A stretch of 48,229 bases of DNA from a bacterium (GTDB taxonomy: Bacteria; Patescibacteriota; Patescibacteriia; UBA1558; S5-K13), in NCBI GenBank assembly GCA_029555085.1, contig JAKPTO010000002.1, positions 1-48,229 on the forward strand, given 5' to 3'. Positions 33,752 through 41,345 of this stretch are shown here, in pieces. Positions within the stretch are counted from its first letter, which is position 1. Each line of letters begins with the position of its first letter. The position numbers and the translations under genes are program-made. Under the pieces are notes generated by a model, which saw nothing but the letters and a program-made list of their open reading frames with translations, made no database searches and was not told where the DNA came from.

Positions 33752-34318
33752 TTATTCTCCTTTCTCCGAGTCAAACTCGGTTTTTTGATTCCCTAATCTA
33801 AAATCAGTGGAATCTTTTATTTTATTATTATTTTTATTATTATTTTTACAAACTATAACTTTTGCTGGTTGAATTACTTTGCCATTTAATTCAAATCCGG
33901 GTGTTACTTCTGTAAGTATTTCATTGTCATTGCAATCTGCAAGCTCTTCAAAATCAACTGCCTCGTGTTTATTGTGATCAAACTGCTCTCCTATTGTTTT
34001 TATCTGATTTATTCCAAATTTCTCAAAAAAATCCATCCATAATTTTTTGATATGTTCTAGACCTATAAACCATCCCTGTTGTCTATCTTCTTCTTTTACA
34101 TGAGTTAGCGCTGAATTAAAGTGTGAAAAAAGTGGCAATAATTCCAAAATCATTTCAGCGTTTCCAAATTCAATCACATCTTTTATTCTTTTTTCTGTTT
34201 GTTTTTTATAATTTTCAAAATCAGCTTGTGCGCGTTTCCAGCCATTTAAATATTCTTCATTTTTTAATTTTAATTCTTCTACTTCCTTTGATGTCTTATT
34301 TTTTATTTTTTTCTCCAT
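33752..34318 (-). CDS. grpE: nucleotide exchange factor GrpE
   Basis: GrpE releases ADP from DnaK. The 188-residue protein has the long N-terminal helix with ELKLKNEEYLNGWKRAQADF and ENYKKQTEKR, then the beta domain with QFDHNKHEAVDFEE and VTPGFELNGKVIQPAKVIVC. The short N terminus and an unusual C-terminal tail (about 30 residues, starting KNNNKNNNK) differ from typical GrpE proteins. The tail is encoded by a TTATTATT-rich stretch. It lies between hrcA and hsp20, as in classical heat-shock operons. Confidence 0.95.
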   Translation of the reverse strand: MEKKIKNKTSKEVEELKLKNEEYLNGWKRAQADFENYKKQTEKRIKDVIEFGNAEMILELLPLFSHFNSALTHVKEEDRQQGWFIGLEHIKKLWMDFFEKFGINQIKTIGEQFDHNKHEAVDFEELADCNDNEILTEVTPGFELNGKVIQPAKVIVCKNNNKNNNKIKDSTDFRLGNQKTEFDSEKGE

Positions 34319-34330
34319 ATTTTTATAAAA

Positions 34331-34420
34331 TTAGGGTTTAGGGGCTGTGATATTGAATTTAGGAACCGTGACTAGGAGTTAAAATCCTCTCATCCTAAGT
34401 CCTAACACCTAATCCCCTAT
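34331..34420. repeat. TTAGG-rich inverted repeat between hrcA and grpE
   Basis: The left half contains TTAGGG, TTTAGGGG, TTTAGGAA and CTAGGAG; the right half contains ATCCT, ATCCTAA, GTCCTAA, CACCTAA and TCCCCTA. The two halves are roughly complementary and could form a long imperfect hairpin. The last codons of hrcA lie in the right half. The degenerate hexamer-like repetition looks unlike the rest of the window. Confidence 0.55.
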
Positions 34421-35101
34421 CTTATTCTTAAAATAGTTAATTAATGCTAAATTCTGTTTGTAATCCATTCTTGTTGGTCCTATTATTGTTATAACACCAT
34501 GAGAAAATCTTGATTTTATTGATGATAAATTTTCACTAAAAGAACCCTCTACACCAATTGAAATTTCAGTATTTTTTACATTTTCAAATAAGCTTTCACA
34601 AATTGACTCTAAATTATCAAAAACTAAACTTAAATTTTGTAATTTTTCAAATTCATAAAACTCTGGTTGTGATAACACATCTGAAAATCCAGTAATATAA
34701 TAATTGTAGGGAGAGAAGCAAAGCAAAATTGCATTTTTAGATATGTCAGTATAAAATTTTGCTAAAAATTTTGATTTCTGACTTACATCATTTATTGTTA
34801 AAGTATTGAGAAATGATTCCAATTTTGTTTCAATTTTTTTTGAAAGTTTTTGCTCGTAATTTAAATCATTTACATATAATCTATAAGCTAAGTTTGTAGG
34901 AATTCTTCCAGCAGATATATATGGCTGATACAAATATCCCGCCTCGTCAAGCTCAAGCATAATATTTCTTACAGTTGCCGAACAACAATCTAACTTTTTT
35001 TTATTAACCAAATATTCTGAGGCAATAGGATTTTTTGACTCAATATATTCTTCTATTATTGCATATAATATTTTCTTGTATTTTTTGTCTAATGTTTTCA
35101 T
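34409..35101 (-). CDS. hrcA: heat-inducible transcription repressor HrcA (short form)
   Basis: HrcA binds CIRCE and shuts off heat-shock genes. The N-terminal winged helix (1-95) has DKKYKKILYAIIEEYIESKN, then PIASEYLVNKK, CCSATVRNIMLELDEAGYL and QPYISAGRIPTNLAYRLYV, a clear HrcA signature. The remaining dimerisation region is short: the whole protein has 230 residues against about 340 in most bacteria. The C terminus has FSHGVITIIGPTRMDYKQNL and ends in YFKNKIGD. A CIRCE operator overlaps its own promoter region, indicating autorepression. It opens the heat-shock supercluster. Confidence 0.93.
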   Translation of the reverse strand: MKTLDKKYKKILYAIIEEYIESKNPIASEYLVNKKKLDCCSATVRNIMLELDEAGYLYQPYISAGRIPTNLAYRLYVNDLNYEQKLSKKIETKLESFLNTLTINDVSQKSKFLAKFYTDISKNAILLCFSPYNYYITGFSDVLSQPEFYEFEKLQNLSLVFDNLESICESLFENVKNTEISIGVEGSFSENLSSIKSRFSHGVITIIGPTRMDYKQNLALINYFKNKIGD

Positions 35102-35122
35102 AAAAAAATATACTATACTTTT

Positions 35123-35149
35123 TTAGCAATCACGAGTTGAGAGTGCTAA
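35123..35149 (-). promoter_or_regulatory. CIRCE operator (HrcA-binding site)
   Basis: TTAGCAATC (35123-35131), nine bases, then GAGTGCTAA (35141-35149). This matches the CIRCE consensus TTAGCACTC-N9-GAGTGCTAA with one mismatch. It covers the expected transcription start just downstream of the hrcA -10 box. Confidence 0.95.
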
Positions 35150-35153
35150 ATTT

Positions 35154-35181
35154 AGTATAGCATATTTTAAAATCGTGTCAA
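35154..35181 (-). promoter_or_regulatory. sigma-70 promoter of hrcA
   Basis: On the minus strand a perfect TTGACA (35181-35176), 16 bases, and TATACT (35159-35154) preceded by TGC. The start is expected near 35147, inside the CIRCE element. Confidence 0.88.
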
Positions 35182-35196
35182 ATGTTTTATAAATAA

Positions 35197-35334
35197 CTAG
35201 TTTTCTAAATTATCCACAGCTTCTACCATTGGTTCATCACAACAAACTAATTCCCCTCCACCAACTTTTGTAACAATGATTTCATTTCCACATATTTCAC
35301 AAATAAATTTTTGTCCAACCTGTTCTACATTCAT
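35197..35334 (-). CDS. desulforedoxin-like 45-residue iron protein
   Basis: This short gene encodes MNVEQVGQKF then ICEICGNEII, VTKVGGGELV and CCDEPMVEAVDNLEN. The CxxC followed about 15 residues later by GGGELVCCDEPM is the hallmark of the desulforedoxin domain found at the N terminus of desulfoferrodoxins. There it binds one iron through four cysteines. All four are present, and the catalytic superoxide-reductase domain is absent. It lies 37 bases after the thioredoxin/DsbA-like gene and just upstream of the hrcA promoter. It could be a small electron carrier in an oxidative or redox pathway; the partner is unknown. Confidence 0.85.
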   Translation of the reverse strand: MNVEQVGQKFICEICGNEIIVTKVGGGELVCCDEPMVEAVDNLEN

Positions 35335-35371
35335 ATAATTAATTATTATTATTTAATTATAAAATATATAA

Positions 35372-36448
35372 TTAGTTACACTCTCCTGAAACATTTGCGT
35401 CGGTTGATAATGTGTTAGCACACATATCACTTAAATCTGTATTGTATTGACAAAAATTCGCCTTGATTGTTTCTGAATCAATTCCTGAAAATTCATATCT
35501 ATTATTAGCAATCCATGTTGGAGAAGCTCCTATTTCTAATTCATTGCTTAATTTTATATTTTCTGATAATAGTTTTTTACCTTCTTCACTGCTAAAACAT
35601 TCTTTAATTTTTGGAAAATTCTTTGCACAGTTTTCCCATTTATAATTTGTAGGATCTTTTTCCATCTCTGCATTAACACACCAAATATAATCCATATATT
35701 TATAATTGTCTGGATAATATTTCATTGCGCAAAGTCCTCTTATGTCTTCATCAACTTCTGGTTGTCCATGTAATGAATCAAAGACCCCACTTGAAGTTTC
35801 GCTAGCAATGTAATGAATTTTAAAATTAATTTTATCTTTGAAATTAGATAATACTTCCTTCATGGCATTCAATGCTTCTGTACCGTATGGACATTGACTC
35901 ATTACAAAAAGATCTAAACTATTTGCTACATTTTCTCTACAAACCAAACTTCCAATACAATCTGGATCCTCGCAATCTATTTTTCCATTATTTGTATCAT
36001 CTTTTTGATTGTCACATATTTCTTTTGTTGGATCAAATGTTGAGCCCACATTTAAAGATAATAATTCTGGGTCAGTTGCATTTGGGAGAAAAAATTTCTG
36101 CATATTTTTATAATTAGCTTCCGATTTTACAGCAGAGGTAAATAAAATTGCTGGCAAAGTAGTTAATTGATATTGTTTATAGAACTTAGCTCCGTCTGGT
36201 TTCAAATAATCAAATTCTTTAAATTCAATACCGGGAAAAGTCTGTTGAAATGATAGTTTTGCATAATCAACCATATCAGCGCAATCAGCACATCTTGAAT
36301 CATTTACTATATAAGCGACTAATTTTGTGTGGTCTATGTTAATTTTAGTACCCATACCACCTAACTCACCCTTGTAATTAATAAGGAGCGCCACTGTTAA
36401 AGCTACTACTATAACAGCTAAAACAATAATAATTATGTTCTTTTTCAT
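35372..36448 (-). CDS. two-domain thioredoxin/DsbA-like exported protein
   Basis: The 358-residue protein has an N-terminal membrane anchor (~4-24). Its first thioredoxin-like domain has a CADC motif in DSRCADCADM (~53-58) and a cis-proline region TTLPAILF. A linker (~146-170) has CDNQKDDTNNGKIDCEDPDC, a Cys/Asp-rich motif suggesting calcium binding or disulfides. The second domain has FVMSQCPYGTEA (~181-192) and a DsbA/GILT-like helical insertion with several cysteines. GASPTWIANNRYEF holds the cis-proline. It probably makes or isomerises disulfides outside the membrane. The desulforedoxin-like gene follows 37 bases later. Confidence 0.8.
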   Translation of the reverse strand: MKKNIIIIVLAVIVVALTVALLINYKGELGGMGTKINIDHTKLVAYIVNDSRCADCADMVDYAKLSFQQTFPGIEFKEFDYLKPDGAKFYKQYQLTTLPAILFTSAVKSEANYKNMQKFFLPNATDPELLSLNVGSTFDPTKEICDNQKDDTNNGKIDCEDPDCIGSLVCRENVANSLDLFVMSQCPYGTEALNAMKEVLSNFKDKINFKIHYIASETSSGVFDSLHGQPEVDEDIRGLCAMKYYPDNYKYMDYIWCVNAEMEKDPTNYKWENCAKNFPKIKECFSSEEGKKLLSENIKLSNELEIGASPTWIANNRYEFSGIDSETIKANFCQYNTDLSDMCANTLSTDANVSGECN

Positions 36449-36510
36449 AATTTTGTTTGTTAACTTATGAATTAATTTTTAATTTTAACTCATAATATAT
36501 TACTACAAAA

Positions 36511-36563
36511 CAAAAAAAAATACAAAAATGCAACCTCGAAGGTCGGCAACCTCGAAGGTTGGT
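36511..36563 (-). terminator. murF terminator with duplicated hairpin
   Basis: Two 16-base tandem copies (36530-36545, 36546-36561) differ at one base. Each folds into a hairpin (CAACCT-CGA-AGGTTG). On the minus strand they are followed by ATTTTTGTA and a nine-T run (36511-36519 region). A third hairpin, GATCAA/TTGATC at 36565-36580, covers the murF stop codon. Confidence 0.75.
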
Positions 36564-36570
36564 TGATCAA

Positions 36571-37848
36571 TTACTTGATCCATTCCTTACCTTGTCTGAC
36601 TAATAATTTACTAGCCAAGCCAGGACTTTTCATTATTGCTTTTACGACAAATTCCATCCTAGCGCCCTGAGAGCCCTTTACTAAAATTAAACTATCTTTT
36701 GCTAAAATTGATTTTAAATATTCTATTAATTTTTCTTTATTATCAAAATAGTATGAATTACTAAAATTATTATCCTCTAAATAAGTGTGTATGTGTTTTG
36801 AATTTTCTCCAATCATTAAAACATAATCTATGTCTTTTTTTTCTAATATATGCTGTCCAATTTCTCTATGCAACACAATACTTTCGCTCCCTAATTCAAG
36901 CATATCCCCCAAAACAGCAATTGTTTTACCATGTATTATATTTTTCATATCGCATAAAAGATCTAAAGCTAATTTTGTTGCTTCTGGATTTGAATTATAT
37001 GTATCATCAATAATATAAGAATCCTTTATTCCTCTTATCAAACGAGTCCTGCCATATGGAGAAATATAGTCCTTTGCAAAAATAGAAATTTCTACTAAAT
37101 TGATTCCATAAATTAATCCTATCGTAGCAGCAGATAAAAATGCATAAACCTGTGCTAATCCCAAAGAATCTGGAATAAAAACCGGCACAATATTACCAGC
37201 ATATCTTATCTTAAAATTTGTCCTCAAAACATCATCTTTTTTAACAATTTGAAGATCTGTTGCCCAAACATCAGATTCATTTTTTATTCCATATGTCATT
37301 ACTCTGGAATTTAATTGATTTTTTAAAGATGCTACTTTTTCATCATCATTATTTAAAACAGCATAGGAATTTTTCGTAAGTTTAGAAAAAATTTTCTTTT
37401 TTTCGTTCAATACTCCATCTATTGATTTAAAAAATTCTAAATGAACTTGTGAAATTTTAGTTAAAACCGCAACATCTATATTTATAAAATTAACCAGATA
37501 TTCAATATCTCCCGGATGATCTGCGCCCATTTCAATTATTAATTTACTAGGATATTTTTTATATTTAAAAATTAAAAGATAAATTGCTCTCCAAAAAACT
37601 TTTAACCAACCAAAAATAGATGTATTTGGCGATTCATTGAAACCAATAATAGTAAGAGGAACTCCAATTTCATTATTTAAGTTTCCTCCAGTTCTTCTGA
37701 CTCTAAATTTTTTTGATAAAATCTGACCTATGGCTTCTTTTGAAGATGTCTTGCCTACGGATCCAGTAATAGCAATAATTTCTGGTTTGTATTTTTTTAA
37801 AATCAGTTTGCTAAAAATTTTTAAAATGTATTTTAATATATTTTTCAT
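36571..37848 (-). CDS. murF: UDP-N-acetylmuramoyl-tripeptide--D-alanyl-D-alanine ligase MurF
   Basis: MurF adds D-Ala-D-Ala to the UDP-MurNAc tripeptide in the cytosol, the last soluble step of peptidoglycan precursor synthesis. The ATP-binding loop ITGSVGKTSSKEAIG is at ~27-40. GGNLNNEIGVPLTI (~53), IIEMGADHPGDIEYL (~104), VAVLTKISQVHLEFF and DDTYNSNPEATKLALDLL (~278) are Mur ligase motifs. AVLGDMLELGSES (~311) is typical of MurF. The N-terminal UDP-binding domain is almost absent, since the P-loop starts near residue 27; length is 425. It ends the dcw cluster, six bases after the ftsI-like gene, and is followed by a strong terminator. Confidence 0.93.
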   Translation of the reverse strand: MKNILKYILKIFSKLILKKYKPEIIAITGSVGKTSSKEAIGQILSKKFRVRRTGGNLNNEIGVPLTIIGFNESPNTSIFGWLKVFWRAIYLLIFKYKKYPSKLIIEMGADHPGDIEYLVNFINIDVAVLTKISQVHLEFFKSIDGVLNEKKKIFSKLTKNSYAVLNNDDEKVASLKNQLNSRVMTYGIKNESDVWATDLQIVKKDDVLRTNFKIRYAGNIVPVFIPDSLGLAQVYAFLSAATIGLIYGINLVEISIFAKDYISPYGRTRLIRGIKDSYIIDDTYNSNPEATKLALDLLCDMKNIIHGKTIAVLGDMLELGSESIVLHREIGQHILEKKDIDYVLMIGENSKHIHTYLEDNNFSNSYYFDNKEKLIEYLKSILAKDSLILVKGSQGARMEFVVKAIMKSPGLASKLLVRQGKEWIK

Positions 37849-37854
37849 TTTTCA

Positions 37855-39582
37855 CTATCTTTCTGGTGTTAATTTATAATAATCAACTATAAACTCGGAT
37901 ATTTTTTTAAATGTTCTAGCTGATGTTGATTCAGCCCATTCTCTTTTTGGAGAATCGTATTTAACAACTATAACAAATCTTGGATCTCTAGATGGACCAT
38001 AACCAGTAAAAGTATGTATTGCTCTATTTTTTAAATATACACCACCCTGCGCTACCTGCGCGGTTCCTGTCTTACCAGCCACATAATAGTGATCCATCTT
38101 TACCGATTTACTGTGACCACTTTCCACTACCGATACTAACATAGCTGTAATTTTCTTTGAGGTGTTTTCTGAAATAACCTTTTTTTTCATTAAAGTTGGT
38201 ATTTCTTCTTGAGTTCCGTCTGAATAAACTATTTTTTTTACAATTCTTGGTTTATATAAATAGCCACCATTTGCTAAACTAGAATAAGCCATTGCTAATT
38301 GAATCGGTGTTGCTGTAAATCCTTGCCCAAAAGACGCGGTAGTTAAAAATACTTTACCTTTTTTATCTAAATTTGCAATATTTCCAGGAAGCTCTGTATT
38401 TAATTCTATTCCTGTATTAGAACCAAAACCGAAATTTTTTACATAATTTGCGAATCTTTCTCTTCCAACTAAATTAGCAACAAACGAAGATCCCGTGTTC
38501 AACGATTTATTTAAAACTTCTATCATGGTCTGAACTCCATTTGATTTCCCGTCAGAGTTTTTGATTGTATATCCATCAACTTTTACTTCTCCTGTGTCTG
38601 TATATGTTGTTTCTGGATTTATTAATTCCAAATCAAGACCCATGGCTATCGTAATTGCCTTAAAAACAGAACCGGGTTCATATGGAGTAAATATTATATC
38701 ATTAACATAATTTTTAGGATCTGATTTTGCATAATTATTAGGATCAAATCCAGGATAATTGCACATGGCCAATATATCTCCATTTTTTGGATTAACCACA
38801 ACAACGCTCCCAGAAACAGCAGAAAATTCTTTTACTCCATCTTTTATAGCTCTACACGAAAAATGCTGTATTGATTGATCAATTGTTAAATACAAATCAC
38901 TACCATCCTCAACATCTTGTATTTCTAAATCACCTATTGTTATAAAATTTCCATAAGCATCTTTTTCTCCTTTTAGTGTTGTGCCTTTGCCGCGTAATTC
39001 ATTCTCCCAATATCCCTCGAGACCATAATTGCCAACTATTTCATCTTTATTATTATAACCAACAAAACCAGTTAATTGACTTCCCAATTCTGAATCCGGA
39101 TAAAACCTATAAATTTCTTTTATAAAATCCAAACCTTCAATATTTAAATCTTTTACTTTTTGAATCTCCTCGTCTGTTAATTTACTTTTTATTGGCTCGT
39201 ATATATCATTTTCTTTTGACAATCTTTGAAAAATAGTATCTCTATCTACATTTAATATTTCTGACAATATTTGACTTGTTGATGATGCGTCTTTTATTGA
39301 CACAGGAATTGCATATAAAAGTAAATATGCTTTGTTCATCGCTATTGGATATTTGATATTATTCTCACCTGTTAAAAAAATTTCACCTCTTTTTGGTTGA
39401 AGTCCATGAGAAAATTCATGTTGTGCTTTTGCTTTTGATAGATAAATATGTCTTTCAATTATCTGTAAATAAAAAAGACGCGCCACTATAACAACAAAAA
39501 GAATCATAAATATAATCAAAACAAATTTTTGACGACTCGTATCACTAACGTCTCTTGTTTTAGCACGTTTTTTATAATACAT
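37855..39582 (-). CDS. penicillin-binding protein, FtsI/PBP2-type transpeptidase
   Basis: This membrane-anchored enzyme cross-links septal peptidoglycan. Residues ~24-44 span the membrane. A dimerisation region follows (QPKRGEIFLTGENN, FYPDSELGSQLTGFVGY). The transpeptidase domain has the SxxK site in EPGSVFKAIT (Ser ~305), SLNTG as the SxN motif (~361) and AGKTGTAQV (~504). The DNA order mraZ-rsmH-ftsL-ftsI-murF supports a division role. Length 575 is normal. It lies 12 bases after the ftsL-like gene. Confidence 0.94.
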   Translation of the reverse strand: MYYKKRAKTRDVSDTSRQKFVLIIFMILFVVIVARLFYLQIIERHIYLSKAKAQHEFSHGLQPKRGEIFLTGENNIKYPIAMNKAYLLLYAIPVSIKDASSTSQILSEILNVDRDTIFQRLSKENDIYEPIKSKLTDEEIQKVKDLNIEGLDFIKEIYRFYPDSELGSQLTGFVGYNNKDEIVGNYGLEGYWENELRGKGTTLKGEKDAYGNFITIGDLEIQDVEDGSDLYLTIDQSIQHFSCRAIKDGVKEFSAVSGSVVVVNPKNGDILAMCNYPGFDPNNYAKSDPKNYVNDIIFTPYEPGSVFKAITIAMGLDLELINPETTYTDTGEVKVDGYTIKNSDGKSNGVQTMIEVLNKSLNTGSSFVANLVGRERFANYVKNFGFGSNTGIELNTELPGNIANLDKKGKVFLTTASFGQGFTATPIQLAMAYSSLANGGYLYKPRIVKKIVYSDGTQEEIPTLMKKKVISENTSKKITAMLVSVVESGHSKSVKMDHYYVAGKTGTAQVAQGGVYLKNRAIHTFTGYGPSRDPRFVIVVKYDSPKREWAESTSARTFKKISEFIVDYYKLTPER

Positions 39583-39594
39583 AAAAAATATTAA

Positions 39595-39918
39595 CTACTT
39601 TAGAGAAATCGAATCTGACTCCAATTTTATATAATCAAATCCAGTTGATGCAATCATACCTAATTTTTTTTCTGATCTTTCTTTAATGTTGTCAATTGAT
39701 TGTAGTTCTGCAGATTTTAAATTTAAATCTTTGTTCTCGCTCTTTAATTCTGTCATTCTTGAATTTAATTTTCCCAAAACAAATCCTTCTGACGCTGCTC
39801 CTGTAAACTGTATAAAATGTATAAAAACTAACAAAACAGAAGATACTGCAAAAAACAAATTTGAATAAAAAATAATTTTATTTATATTTATTTTTGTTTT
39901 TATTTTTGTTTTTTTCAT
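39595..39918 (-). CDS. FtsL-like division protein
   Basis: The 107-residue protein is basic at the N terminus and has one membrane span (~18-38, YSNLFFAVSSVLLVFIHFIQ). A short coiled coil follows (KLNSRMTELKSENKDLNLKS, then AELQSIDNIKERSEKKLGM). This is the FtsL/septum-formation-initiator layout. Its place between rsmH and the ftsI-like gene is exactly that of ftsL in dcw clusters. Sequence conservation in this family is low, so the assignment rests on topology and gene order. It would recruit division transpeptidases to the septum. Confidence 0.78.
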   Translation of the reverse strand: MKKTKIKTKININKIIFYSNLFFAVSSVLLVFIHFIQFTGAASEGFVLGKLNSRMTELKSENKDLNLKSAELQSIDNIKERSEKKLGMIASTGFDYIKLESDSISLK

Positions 39919-39970
39919 ATATTTCTCCTCTCGAGTGAAATCTCTTTTAGAGATACGAATCGAGTAATTA

Positions 39971-40909
39971 TTATAACTTTTGAATTATTCTTAATTTTGC
40001 GCTACGCGACGCGGGATTGTCCTTAACTTCTCTTTCCGTTGGAACTATTACTTTTCTGTTTATTAATTTTATTTTAGCTCTGTGATTGCAAACACATTTT
40101 GGAAAATTTGGAGGACAAATACAGTCATGTGATGCATCTTTAAAAATTTCTTTTACAATTCTATCTTCTAAAGAATGGAATGTGATTACTGCCATTTTTC
40201 CACCTGTTTCTAAAATATCAATCGCATCGGGTAAAAAACTTTTTATATTGTCAAATTCATGATTTATGTAAATTCTAAGCGCTTGAAAAACTTTTGTCGC
40301 TGGATTAATTTTTGATTTTTGTCTATAAAATTTTTTATAAACACTTTCTACAATTTCCGCTAACTCTCTACTTGTTTTTATTTTTGAATTATTTCTGTAA
40401 TTTACTATTTGTTTTGCAATGTGACGCGCTAATTGCTCTTCTCCAAATTCTTTAAATATCTTCTCTAATTTTTCTTGTGAATATGAATTTATAATTTCTT
40501 CTGCGTCTTCCTTGTCATCATCTTCATCAAACTTCATTCCCAAATTATTATTTAAAAAGGAAAATCCGCGACTTGTATCTTGCAATTGATATAGTGATAA
40601 ACCGAGATCAAGTAATATGCCATGAATCTGTATGTCTCTATACTGTTCATTTAATTTTTCTTTTAAATTTTTATAATTTTGTTTTATTAAAATCGCTCTT
40701 CTTCCAAATTTATTTAATCGTTTTTTTGCTAATTCAATTGCCTTTTCATCTAAATCAACTCCTATCAAAATTCCATCAGGAGCAGTTTTTTCTAAAATTT
40801 TTTCCGCATGTCCTCCTCCACCCAAAGTTGCATCTATAAAATTTTGATTTGACTGTGGATTTAAATTTTTAATTACTTCATTCAATAAAACTGGAATATG
40901 TTCTTTCAT
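39971..40909 (-). CDS. rsmH: 16S rRNA (cytosine1402-N4)-methyltransferase RsmH
   Basis: RsmH methylates C1402 in the decoding centre of 16S rRNA using SAM. HIPVLLNEVI opens the protein, followed by FIDATLGGGGHAEKIL, the SAM-binding motif. GILLDLGLSLYQL, PATKVFQALRIYINHE and TFHSLEDRIVKEIF are family hallmarks, and PASRSAKLRIIQKL closes it. I start at the ATG at 40909 (MKEHIPVLL) instead of 40933, since the longer form only adds residues overlapping the mraZ end. The product has 312 residues, normal for RsmH. The gene starts five bases after mraZ. Confidence 0.95.
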   Translation of the reverse strand: MKEHIPVLLNEVIKNLNPQSNQNFIDATLGGGGHAEKILEKTAPDGILIGVDLDEKAIELAKKRLNKFGRRAILIKQNYKNLKEKLNEQYRDIQIHGILLDLGLSLYQLQDTSRGFSFLNNNLGMKFDEDDDKEDAEEIINSYSQEKLEKIFKEFGEEQLARHIAKQIVNYRNNSKIKTSRELAEIVESVYKKFYRQKSKINPATKVFQALRIYINHEFDNIKSFLPDAIDILETGGKMAVITFHSLEDRIVKEIFKDASHDCICPPNFPKCVCNHRAKIKLINRKVIVPTEREVKDNPASRSAKLRIIQKL

Positions 40910-40913
40910 AATT

Positions 40914-41345
40914 TTAAATACCCAAATCACCAAGTTCGTTTGCTATATTTATTGATTCTTTCTCAATAGAATTTCTATATGTATTCCAAGCACTATCATT
41001 CCAAATTTCCAATCTATTAAAAACACCTGCTACAACTGCTTTTTTATTAAGCTGACAATATTTTCTCAAATATTCTGGCAAAACAATTCTCCCCTGTTTA
41101 TCCAAATCTAAATCCATTGCACCTGCTAACATAAGACGAGCAAAAGCTCGAGATTTGGATTGCGAAATTGGTAATTTAGAAAGTTTATCAGCTAATTCAT
41201 TCCAAGATTTTTTTGTAAAAACAAAAAGACAATTATCTAGTCCTTTTGTAACAACTGCTCCGGTTTTAAAATCTGCTCTAAACTTAACAGGTATAGCTAA
41301 TCTGCCTTTTTCATCTAATGTATGATTGTATTCACCTATAAACAT
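40914..41345 (-). CDS. mraZ: transcriptional regulator MraZ
   Basis: MraZ binds repeats upstream of the division cluster and regulates it. The 143-residue protein has two AbrB-like SpoVT/MraZ domains: MFIGEYNHTLDEKGRLAIPV (~1-20, then KFRADF) and DLDKQGRIVLPEYLRKYC (~80). Both have the D-x-x-x-R core. It is the first gene of the cluster mraZ-rsmH-ftsL-ftsI-murF, as in most bacteria. The intergenic region upstream includes DnaA-box sequences and presumably the cluster's promoter. I did not detect a clear set of MraZ boxes (tandem GTGGG motifs). Confidence 0.95.
   Translation of the reverse strand: MFIGEYNHTLDEKGRLAIPVKFRADFKTGAVVTKGLDNCLFVFTKKSWNELADKLSKLPISQSKSRAFARLMLAGAMDLDLDKQGRIVLPEYLRKYCQLNKKAVVAGVFNRLEIWNDSAWNTYRNSIEKESINIANELGDLGI

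Noticed and set aside
33748-33774. Upstream start for Hsp20
   Set aside because: It would overlap the end of grpE and ignore the AAGGAG site that precedes the start MRLIKWNP.
36530-36561. Possible short CRISPR-like repeat
   Set aside because: Two directly adjacent 16-base copies without spacers; they fold as terminator hairpins followed by a T-run.
40910-40933. Upstream start for RsmH
   Set aside because: It overlaps the mraZ end, and the family normally starts close to the HIPVLL motif.
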